Source: Cosmopolites sordidus
Taxonomy: Eukaryota > Arthropoda > Insecta > Coleoptera > Curculionidae
Length of the DNA: 64,000 nucleotides
Assembly: GCA_031761425.1 (NCBI GenBank)
Contig: JARFXV010000875.1
Span: forward strand, 94,501-158,500
Direction of reading: 5' to 3'
Part shown: positions 25,201 to 37,200 of the stretch, in pieces
Numbering within the stretch: the stretch's first letter is position 1
Layout: each line of letters starts with the position of its first letter
The notes under the pieces: generated by a model
What the model was told of the DNA's origin: nothing
Database searches by the model: none
The model's input: only the letters and a program-made list of their open reading frames with translations
Position numbers and translations under genes: made by a program

Positions 25201-28200
25201 TTTATAGTACAGTTAATGTATTGAATATAAATCAACACAAGAGATGATTGGTAGTATCAGGTCAGTGTACAACACTGGATAACGAATGGAAATGGTCGAA
25301 GTTCAACCCTCTGTATAGATAAACATTAGCTGTCGCCGATATTTGGAATCGACTAAACTGTGAAATGGTGAATCTTTAAAAATATTTAACTATCCTGAAG
25401 AAGGTTTAAAGTCACTTGTGTTCAATGGGAAAGCCAATAGCCATAGATCCAGCAAACTGGAGCGCTGTGGAAATGAAAGACAATCCCAGTCCTTTGGAAC
25501 CCAAGGTAAAAGAACAAAATAAAGTGTCGTAGAACGTTTTTTAGTCAACAATTGTCAACAAATCAAAAAAGATTGTCTATTCAACAAGATCAAGAACGAA
25601 TATCTGATAAGTGACTTCCTAGGTCCTGAGTGCTGATAAGTTTGTAAGAAGGCCATCGGGCATTTTCAGTTATGAATAGACATACATATAAATATCTTAT
25701 ATTTATTAGGGTTACCCATAAGTAATGTCGTTTTTTGATAATGTTCAAAATTTTATTTTATTTAAGATTTAGGATTATTTTATATAATCTTCATCGTTAT
25801 TGACAATCTTCGCCCATCTCTCTGACAAACCTAGTTCCTTTTTGTAAAATGGGGATGATTTTTTAGTAAAATATTCTTCGAGTATAGTTTTGATAGTTGT
25901 CGTAGTAGGAAATGTTTTTCTACGAAGAAAAATGTTCCATAGCTCTGATGGTGTAGATAATTTTCTGATTTTTTTCTTGGCTGATCTTGTAACTATAACG
26001 TCTTACATTGTCGTGCTGCAGAATAACACCCTTTCGACATTTTTGAATCAAAGCCATGTTTAGTCTACAAAGCTGAGCACAACAATATTCAGCACTTATG
26101 GTTTCATTAGGATTCAAAACCTCATAGTGAATAATTTCTGTAAAATCCCACCATACTGACAGTAACACTTTTTAGGGTGAATACCTGGTTTTGGAGTGGA
26201 CAAAGGTGTTCTAATAACTTTTTTTATGCGGATTGCTGTATAGAATCTCCTTTTTATCTTCGGTAACAATTTGTTGAAGAAAATGATCTCTGCCTAAGCT
26301 GGATAAAAGTGAACTGCAGATTGTTACATGTTGAAATTTGTTTTCAACTGAAAGTGAAATATGCTATCCACATTCTTTCCCCTTGCACATTGTTCAGTTT
26401 TTTTAAACACCGTTGTATTGTAGACCATAAAGTTTTAAGATTTATAACTAATTCCTGGAGGGGATCAACTTCAATTTCAGCCAATAACAGATCCTTTTTA
26501 AACTCACCAGGACTTCCAGACTTACGAACCGTTGAAAAGAGTGAAATCACCGCTCTTAAATTTTACATTAAACAACTTTGACATGGGCTGCTGTCCCAAG
26601 CACCAGGACAAACAGCATTAATTGCATTGTTACGCTTTCGAAACCCATAAAGCATCCAATGCCTAATACGGAGCTTATCCACACTTTGCTCTTCCATTCG
26701 TATAGCGTTCATATATATCTTTTCAAAATTTAACATAAGCACACTAAATATCATATTAAATTAAATTATTGTCAGTAAATGGTAATTTTTGAAAAATAAA
26801 AAAAAATAACCATTACTTATAGGTACACCTATTATTTATTAATCGCATATTATGATTCTTTCTGCTTATTTAATTTTCATTACTTTTTTTTACAAGTCAA
26901 AAATTCCTGCAAAACAAAAAAGAAATATTTTTCCGAACGAACAAAAATATATTATTTCATGCTATTAATAATAAAAAAATGTTGGCATTAAAAAAGGTAC
27001 AAGACCAATTTTATTCTTGAATATGATCTTGTGAGACTTCTGGTGTATTGATACGAAGACCAAAACCAACAATATTAGTAACAATGGTTAAATATATTTT
27101 TTAATGCCTTCTTGATGTGTAGTTAAGTTTAGATTAGTAAAATCGGCCAAGAAATACTTGAAAATTCAGCACTATTGCCTTTACAAAAATCAAAAATAAA
27201 TTAAAAAGCCACCATCACCCCCTCATTTAATCAAAAAATTAAGATGTTAAAACAGTTACGCAAATTATATTAAGAAGCGCTGGGTGGAATCGTTAATATT
27301 ACTCAAATCAAAATGCATAGGGGCATGTTCACTAAATCGCAAACTGTAAGTTAATCCAGGTTTGTTTCGGTCCTTCCAAAGTACCATAGATATACCTTCT
27401 TTATCGATCTTCACAGGGTATTTTGCACCCAATTTGAAGTATAGGATTGAAAAATAGCAAATGTGTTTTGTGGCATGATATTCAATGATTATTTTGCCAA
27501 ATAATAACGATTTTTTTAGCTAGAAAAAATATATCGTTGAGATATGAAGAAGCTATAGGAACTAGATATACAAAACTTCATGAGTTTTCAAAGTATCTTC
27601 ATTTTTGAAGGTGTTTATGCCAGCGACCTCGTAAATTAGAATTGAAGAAATTCACGCAAGCAACGTTGGGCCCTAATGTATCATACGTGTTTGGATTTTC
27701 ACTGTGGCCAGTTATTACAAGTAGGTGCTTATTTGGGGAGGCTGGCCATATTTTCTGGAACAAATATTATAGTTGGTCGTTTCATGTGTTCCTCCTCGTG
27801 TAGTAAACTACGACTTCTGAGGAATTCTCTAAACCACCAAAATAGACGTCAGCAATATTTTTTCATATAATTAAATCTGGCATTAGTGCACCCATTGTAA
27901 CTCAATACCTAGCGCTGGATCGTATCCCAAAGCTGCTAAAATTGTATTGTGAAATCAAACTACCGCTTTAACGATGATTCTGATAAACAAGTCACAGAGT
28001 CAATTTTGCATACGTGGGTCGCTCGAAAAGTTCTTGGTCTGACAATCAGATAACGCAAGTAAGACCAAGTGGCTATGATATTTGTGAAGTATGATTTGTC
28101 GTTAGATGGCATGCTGCAAAGTTTCGGACATATGTGTTTAGCTGCTTGTTTGTGGCGATAGAGTAGAGCGAATACATTTTGATATTTACTGAAAAACGGA

Positions 28201-31200
28201 TTAAATTGAAGATCCAGCTATTATAAAGTATTTTAATTTAAGACGAGCTGTAGCACCACAGGAAGAAAATGAAAGATGCATTCGATGTACTTCTCAAAAT
28301 GGTCTAGACTTATTTAATGCTGAGCTTCTTCAGTGTTCTATAATAGTGCATGTAGGATTCACCATTACACGGCAGCAGCGTTATTACACTGAAACAGCAG
28401 TTCAAGCAAGGTAAAAAAAGCTGTTACGGCAAAATTTCATGACCTACGCTTCGAAGTGGTTTTACATGGGCCGTATTTGACCCCCAGATATTATTTATTC
28501 ATATGAATTCTGAAAAAATGGATCGCTGGACGAATAATCACTTCAAATGACAAGGTCAACGCTGGCATTACAGCTTATTTTCAGGGGTTGGGTAACTTGT
28601 ATTATACCGATGGTAGTAAAAATCTAGAACGTCGTGATTCCAAATGAATTAAATTGCAAAGGGGTTGAATTTTTTTTTTAATTAAAAAACTCACGTATAC
28701 TTTATCAAACCGAGAACTTTTCGAACGACCCTCGTATCTAAAAACATGTGTGTGTGTGTGTGTGTGTGTGCACACAGTGTTAGTCATCTGTTGACGCAAG
28801 CTTTCAAAGCGTCCTTCGCGCCTTCTCGTACTATTATAAAATCGTTGAGCAACATGCATTCAATGTGTGATAAAATGGGATATGTTGGATGTCGCAGATG
28901 CATTTGCTTTCAGTGACCTCTCAAATTCCTGCCAGTCAACAATGGTAATAATGTGAAGCATTTAAGTCAGCGTGATAGCAGCTCCATCAATTAGGAACAG
29001 CATAAAACCCGATATAATTAAAGTAGACAATTTTAATGAACCAGCCCCGACATTTTTTGATTTGAGCAGTAAATATATGCAAAAAAGAAAGACAGCAAAT
29101 AGACAATGACACTCAGAAGTATTTCATACCAACTCAACAGTGTACAGCATTTCTCGTTGTTTATTGATCTCCTGTATGTAAATCTAGGAAGAGAAAAAAC
29201 TGCATAACAGTATATACAAAAGCTTATGAAATACAAATATGCACACGTTTACGTTGCTCGATCAGTATTATTAAAAAGTAAAGAGTGTATATTAAAAGGT
29301 AATGTAGTTATTTTTTACGTTAACATCTTGTTACATGATTCAAAATCGTCGAATTAAGTTAATTGAGATTGTAATAATATGGCAATTTTAATAGGAAGGA
29401 TGCAATGTTAAGTATGTATCTAAAATGCTTTATTTAGATGAAATGATTTTAGGGTAATGATACACTACCGGTCAAAAGTGGAATACATCTGAAATTTGTG
29501 TCAAAAATATTAATTTTTATTATAGAGGATTATCTTCAACACATAATATGAGAATATATTACTTATTTAATATAATGACAAAACTATTCTATATTGATGG
29601 GATTGCTATTACAATAATATTACATATTAAATTAGATTAGCAGCTTTAATTAGATGATCAGTTTGACAACATAGTTCATAAAGCAAATCACTTACTTAAA
29701 ATTTCTTCTCGTTATTACATATGGGTGCAAAATTACAGATGGTTAATTTTGTCATGAAACTAGTGCAATTCTGTGTCTGAATAAAATCGGCTATGAGAAA
29801 CTTCAGTTCAAAATGAAAATCCAGAATAGAAGGTAAAAAGGGTCTAGAGGTATGAGATGGAATAGCGAACATATACGATAAATTCACAACAATTATAATA
29901 ACGAAGGAAAAAAGAGACATAAAACAGAAATATATTATATCCTTAAAATATTTAATCAAGCCTTACAAGACACACTAAAAAAAGTTAATTGGGAGGAACG
30001 AGGGTATTAAAATCTGAGCAACTTAAGATACGCTGAAGATGGCTTTTTGATCCAGAAAATAAAATAGGACTAAAAGAAATGGTAGGAGAATTATAGAAAC
30101 TAAAAAAATAGGCTTTAATATAACACGCTGTTCGATATTAAAACAAAACAAAAAATGTGCGATCCGAAGAAAATATCGCCGCTGTAGCTGGTAGTGGTGA
30201 TCCAAATTTTTCAATTCGTCAATTCGACAGCGTGGATTATTTAATTCCGAATTTGAATGGTACTGATCTGGAGATGTTTCAACAGAACGGCTCCACATGT
30301 CGTACAGCCAACGAAACAATCGATTTATTGACAGAACAATTAGGTGAGAAAATTATTTCGAGAAAGGGACCTGTAAATTGACCACCAAGGCCATGCGATT
30401 TAACGCCTATAGATTATTTTCTTTGGGGTTATATAAAATTTTTGGTCTCTGCCGATACATGAGCAAGTATTGACGCCTTGGAAGCCAACATAACTCGGAC
30501 AATTGCGGACATAAGACCCTAATTGCTTGAAAAAGTGATCGGAAATCGAATTGACAGAATGCGCTTTGTCCGAAGTAGTCGCGGAGGATATTTGTCCGAA
30601 ATTTGGCGTGAGCATCATTTGCCAAACTCAGCTACATCGTGAAGAACAAAACATTTCATCGATACTTAAACACCATGGTGTTTAAATAGTGTATACCCCC
30701 AGTCGTTACCTTAGGATATCCACAATGATAACTATGGAAAAAATTAGTGAAAGCTCAAACCATGGTAGCAAGACAGATGCTAGAAATAAAACTGACAGAT
30801 AGGAGGAGAAATTAATTGGATCAGCAATGTATCATAAACAATAAGGTTACATAGATAGAATCATCAGATAAAAGGATGTAGTCACACATTTCACTCTAAA
30901 AATCATAAAGGCAAGCCATAAAAACTAGGTTAGGCCAGAAAAAAGTAGTAATTTGTTATAATGTTATACTGAAACACTTAAATAGGTACAATATAGGCAG
31001 TATATTGGTATCCCAATATGTACTTCAGGATTTCATTTTTAAATATAACCAACAAAAAATAACATGTTTGTTTATTTTATCAAAAAATAGAGACATGGCA
31101 GTTATGTTTTAAAAATATTCTCCAAATGCCCCCCTCGGCTGTATCTACAGATGGCCATTATTTTCGTAACTTACCCCCATACCCCCAGTCTTTACCTTTG

Positions 31201-34200
31201 GATATCCACAATGACAACTATGGAACAAATAGTGAAAGTTCAAACTTTGATAGATAGATAGGGAGAGAAATTAATTGGATCAGCAATTTATCATAAACAA
31301 TAAGCGTCGTACAACAGATAGCTGAATTAAAGTGGAAATTTACAGATCATAAAACCAGACTGAAAGTTGAAATATAGAATAAGCTGACAGTAGACTGGAG
31401 ACAATAGGAACACAGACAAGGCGATCTAGATCTAAGTGGATGAATATTGCAATTAACAGAAAAGAGTGGAAATTGAAAGGAGTATACTATCCAAAACTGG
31501 ATAGTATAAGGCTACATAGATAGATACATCAAATAAAAAGGATGTAGTCACACATTTCACTCTAAAAAGCATAAAGGCAAGCCATAAAAACTAGGTTAGG
31601 CCAGAAAAAAGAATGTTTTTACTGAAAGAAGCATTTCAAAAAATATCATCAGCAACTGAAAAGATTTAGGGGTTGGACATACAACTTAACGCGGGCTCCG
31701 AACCACGGTCACTGGATTAATCATGGTAATCGGCTACTAATTAATCCCTTATTAGCAACCTCTCAGGTTAAAAACTCTTGGTTGAACCTATTAGTCTCCT
31801 AAAAGGGTACTCACACAAGTGAATAACCTAGAGGGCCACTCAGAAGCATCCGGCCTTACCCAGCTTCCAAGTGCCTTTTGAAATGCAGTACATAAACTTG
31901 GTCTTGCCTCAGAAGACTAACACATTCAAGTACTAACATCAACATTTTATTCGATTCGACTTTTAGTTCAAAGGACCATGAGTACTTATAGTGAAAAGTG
32001 CAGCTGGCTTTTTTTTGTTTTTAAATAAATCCTGTCACTAGTTGTCTTTGCTATATTTTTAAAGATGCATCTACACTTTTGACCTGTAGTATGTCAATCT
32101 CAGAAAAAATACATGAAACTGTTCTCATACCAATTAGTTGTATTTTTTAAGATACATGATATTCTTTTTATAATTTTTATCCTTAAAAACTTATTCAATC
32201 TGAGATTGATCCTTATATAAGAAAAATATACACTCCTATCAATTAATATTCGATAATATTTAAAAATCAGGAGTTCAATCCTTGTGGTATTTTTCAAAAC
32301 AATGACTGAAAGCTAACATAAGTGCTAAACAATCGCATACAACTTCAATGTATCTTTTTTACACTAAATACACAAAGAATTGATCTTTAAGGATATTACT
32401 ATACTTACTTGTTCTTTTAGCATTGCAGCTTGTTGTCTTTTCAATTCTCTCTCCTGTAAACAGATATTTAGCATTCAATTAAGTTTCATTCATTTAGTTT
32501 TCATTTTTCATTAGCATTAATTTCATTTCATTCATTAGCATTCATTTAATTTAACTAAAACAATAATGAATGTACCTGTTGTTTCCTATGTTGTTCTTCA
32601 TGCTTTTGCTTTTCCATTTCTTCTTGCCGTTTTCTCTTGGCCTGAAAATATTGATATGTATATAGATATATATGATTGATACTGAAAATTATTGAAGAAA
32701 GAGACGCAATACATAATTTTCCAAGTAGGAATCTGTTATAATGTTATACTGAAACGTTTAAATAGGTATTATAGCGGTATCCTAATAGGTACTTCAGGAT
32801 TTCATTTTTAAATATAACTAACAATTCAAAAAAAATAACATGTTTGTTTAAGTAATGTCTGAATGATTGTGGCGTGTTCATATATTTTTTTCTTTATTTG
32901 GGTTACTGGACAAAACTAAAGCTTCCCTCGTTATATGACACGTTGTGCCATCTTGTTGGAAGAACATATGTTAAGGTGCATATTATCGAATTGGGGCCAT
33001 AAAACGTTTCTTAACATATTTTCCGTATTCTCCATTTTCATGAAAAAATGGCCCTATAACCCATACAGCCCTCAATGCACACCACACTGTTACTCGAAGA
33101 GGATGTAAAGGTTCTACAGTCACTCGAGAATTTTCACTTTCTACAATTTTGCTTAAATTTTCTACAATTTTGCAATTAAATCCTACAATTTTGCTAGTTC
33201 ACATAACCTGTTGAGGTGGTAATGAGCTTTGTAATAATTTTTTTGTCTGTAATAAGTAATATCTGTAATAAAGTCTGAGGAGGACATTTGGAGAATATTA
33301 TTTTGAAAACATAACTGCCATGTCCCTACTTTTGATAAAATACCGAATTATGTTATTTTTCTAAAATTGTTGGTTTTATTTATCATGAAGTACCTATTGG
33401 GACGCCCTTTATTATTACCTTTGTTAACACATGATTGTATCATCTTGACAGCTTATTAAATATCAGACGATCACGAGGACAAGGGTCAATACTAATGTTG
33501 ACTTATTGCAAGAATAGCAATGTAATTGTAGTCGCACAAGCGAACATGAGTTATCTTGTTGGAAAATGGCGTTATTCAACTTTTAATTGAATGGTAAAGC
33601 AGCTGTTTCTAGAACCATGCGTCCTTTGATAAGTGATATCCCATATTCTATAGCAAACTCCAGAAACTGCCTTCCTCATTTCCAACATCTGACTAGTCCG
33701 TGTAAAAATGATAGTCGTCTAAAAAGCCTCTGTTCCAGTTTTCATACCAATCAAGCTACTCAAAAGCACAATACCGGAGGGTAAGAGACAATACAACCTC
33801 TTTCAATTCGCTTAGTTGGCGGTAATTCCTTCGAACTCTTTCTTTTCAGTTCAACTATTTAAAACTGTTACCACTGAATAATCATTAAAATTATTAAATG
33901 TAAAGAGCATATTTTTTTGTCAGGAAGGCTAATAACACAAGTCAATATGATTTTTGTAATATTGAGGAGAATGCTACCTTTTTTAGGTAAAATACCTTTT
34001 CACAGAAATGGCCCGCCCAGCACGACCCATTTTCAAATACCTGATTCTCCTTTATATCATGGGTTAATTGAAATTATTTATACCTGACTTTGGAGTACAA
34101 AGATAAGGAGTACTTTGGTACAAAGTAATGCTGTTTTTTGTGTGTAGGGCAATATGACAAAAGAACATTACAGTAAGTAAGATTGGTCTCAAACATAAAA

Positions 34201-37200
34201 TATGATTCATATATACCTATTTTCATCAATGTTACTTCAAAAGAGTTTAAATTTGTCGACTTGTGTAATCGAAATGAGGATTTAGGGGTTTTTCTCCATT
34301 TATTGTTCTATCTAATTTCTCGAACACCGAAGCAAAATTTGATTTAAAAGTATATAGTTTTACTACGTGGCGAGATTTTTGTAACATAGTATATATAGCA
34401 TAAACCAGAATATGTAAGATTTAATATTCATTTAAGAAGATAAGTCGAGGTTTGTAATGATTTTTAGAAGTTTGAATTTGTGGAATAACTAGATTTAGTG
34501 CATTTGAGCATTTCCTGATCATATTAAACCAGAGAAATGCACGTTGTGAAACATTAAATCAATTGTTAATTTAGTGAATGTAATCTCTTTAATAAAAAAT
34601 CAGTTAAGTGATTTATGGTCTTGTGGAAAACTTTAACTCATAATTTGGAATATTGTGTAAGACTGAGAAATATACCTCCATCAGTTGTTGCGATCTGGCT
34701 TCCCGCTCCCGTCGTGCAGCCTCTTGACGTTCATTTCTCTCAAATTCCTTCGTGAGTCTCTGCTGTTCTCTGTCCAAACGTGCGGCAGCACGAGCTGCTT
34801 GTTGTTTCTTGGCCATTTCTATTCGTTGTTCTACTGGCAAGCTTGTACGCATTACGGCTCTAAGCTCTTCTAGTCTATAATCGAAAATGTGTGAATAATA
34901 TTTTATTAATGTTCTTTGAGACATTAATCTTGTTTTATGTTTAATATTCAAAACTACACCATATTTTTGGATATATATGTGGGAAAGGTAGATGAGCATA
35001 CGCATACACAGTATGATTGATGTTCGAGGACTGATGGCTTTTCCAGGAAAGCAATTGCCGCCATATATTAGCCGTCGACGGAAATAGCTGAAGCCTTATA
35101 TATGCATAATGCATGTTTCGTTATTACATAATAAATAGTTGAACACGTTTTTGAGCTTGTACTATAAAGAGTTTTCCAATAAGAATACCAGAACATTGTA
35201 GTTCCAGTAATAGCGACAACATTATTTGAAATGTAAATGCTGTATTCAGTATATTGTGTCAATTCACCACGGAAAGTGACCCCCCACTTTGGGGAAAAAT
35301 AATCTTTTCCGACGAAGCGCACATCTGGTTTAATGGGATTGTAAAGAAACAACTGCAGGATGTGGAGCTGATGAAAATTCTCATGTGATTCCAGAGTTAC
35401 CTCTTCTCCGCAGAAAGTCACTGTTTGGTGTGGATTTTGGAGTGAAAGAGTGACCTTCTTTTTTTGAAGGTAATCGTGTTATCTGTTAATGTTGAACGCT
35501 ATAGGAATATGCTAACAGATGTAGTGACTTGTCACACATCTCGCTAGATAATCTATTTATTGTAAGAAAAGTGTCTTGGATGCATTGTATCGCGAAATGG
35601 TAATGTCAACTGGCCACCAAGATCATGCAATCTTACGCGCTTGGATGATTTTTTATGGGGTTATCTCTGCTTTAGAGAAATAAACCCTGAACCATTCTTG
35701 ACCTTAAACGAAACATTAAGGCCACCATTGAAAATATACCACGCAATGTGTGGAAAGTAATCGAAAATTGGGTTTACAAAATGTATTCCACCAGACAAAG
35801 CCGAGGGGACATTTGAACGACATTACTTCAAAACATTATGCCAATATTTGTTCGTTAAGATAAAATAAAAATTACCGGATTATCACGTGCAGTTATTAGT
35901 TATTGGACAACCCTTAATCTTATTTAAATTTTGGTAAATTAGCAATGAAAACCTATTATGTACTATAATGTGCATTAAGAACTATACCAATCAATTCCAT
36001 CGTAATGGGTCGATAATCACTGGAAGATGACGCTGGAAATGGGACAATGGAACGCGATATATTTAGATTCATCCGTTCCAGAGTATTTATAGTTGTTTGA
36101 GGGGATGTTAAGAGAGGACAAGGACATTTAAACCATGTAAAGGTTTAAATACATTAAACCTGGGATTTTTCAAATATACTTTCAAATATAGTAATAAAGA
36201 TGAAATTTATAGACTGATTTCACGGTACTTCATTGAGGTTTAAGGTTAAGTTTAAGGATTAGGGTTAGAGACGCATCAGTAGCTACAAGGCTATTTAGCG
36301 ACTGGACCTACAGCTCAACGTCGGTTCCGAACTACGGTCATCAGCCACCGACAATCCAGGTCAGCACCCCCCTCAGGCTATCAACCCTTGGTTATGTGCT
36401 TACCCATAAGTTCATCAGGAAACCTACCGACTGGCGTGACTGAGGGATAATTCGTTGTCGGATTTTACACTCTTGCGTAGAAACAATCACGGACATTTAA
36501 GTGTAGATATGTGTGTGCATGTGTGTGTACGTGTAAGTATATATGAGTGTTTGTGTGGGGTAAGAATTAAATATAGGCAAAAGAAAGAAATAAAGAAAAA
36601 CAACCATCCGAACTCTGGAATCAAACCAACTACCGCGCCAACTGTTAACGCGACCGACTTCATGGAGGTTTAAACAATATATACAACACACTAATAAATA
36701 CCTTTTTGTAACGTCATCTTCAGTTAAATAAATATATTCGTTGCCATCAGTCTGCATTTCTGGAGGTACTGGTTGTAAGTAATCGCCTATAATAACACGA
36801 CAGCTAAATGTGAAGTTGTCTTTTGTCAGTTCTGTGCTTTTTTGGTATTCTAAGTACTGAAACAAAGAAAAAAAATATCAAACTTAGATAGTTTACATGT
36901 TTTATTCATATCATTTACCTGAGTAATATCAGACATTTGTTTAAATTTATTGGAAGAATCTGGAGCCGCATAGGAAACATCTCCTTTGATACCACCATTT
37001 TTGGTGACTCCTCTAATAATGGTTTCCCTTTTCCATCCTGTAACAAAAATGATGTCATCACATTTAATTAATCATGCTTCAAACATCAAAACAACAAACC
37101 TTTTTCCAAGGGCACTCTGAGTAATCTTTCGTCGTATTGCTTCTGTTTCTTTGCCACGATTTCCGTCTCGATTTCTGAATCAGTATGATTTGAATCAGTT

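Larger units (their letters stand above)
29463..32089. mobile_element. Region bounded by Tc1-type terminal repeats
   Basis: CACTACCGGTCAAAAGT at 29463 and the mirrored CTACAGGTCAAAAGT ending at 32089 are classic Tc1-like termini, each next to TA. Between them lie LINE and IS630 relics rather than a Tc1 transposase. Either a miniature Tc1 element was filled by later insertions or two solo ends happen to face each other. Confidence 0.5.
24867..32408. other. toutatis intron 11 (7.5 kb)
   Basis: It contains a mariner (25709-26829), a candidate terminal exon (27265-27519), a mariner relic (28013-28736), a GT tract (28747-28771) and a Tc1-bounded region (29463-32089) holding LINE and IS630 relics. 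In 24867-25708, 26830-27264, 27520-28012 and 28772-29462 I recognise no further gene. Confidence 0.75.
34875..36701. other. toutatis intron 8 (1.8 kb)
   Basis: It holds an IS630/Tc1-type transposase relic (35240-35930) and a SINE-like element (36250-36690). 34875-35239 and 35931-36249 show nothing recognisable. Confidence 0.7.
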
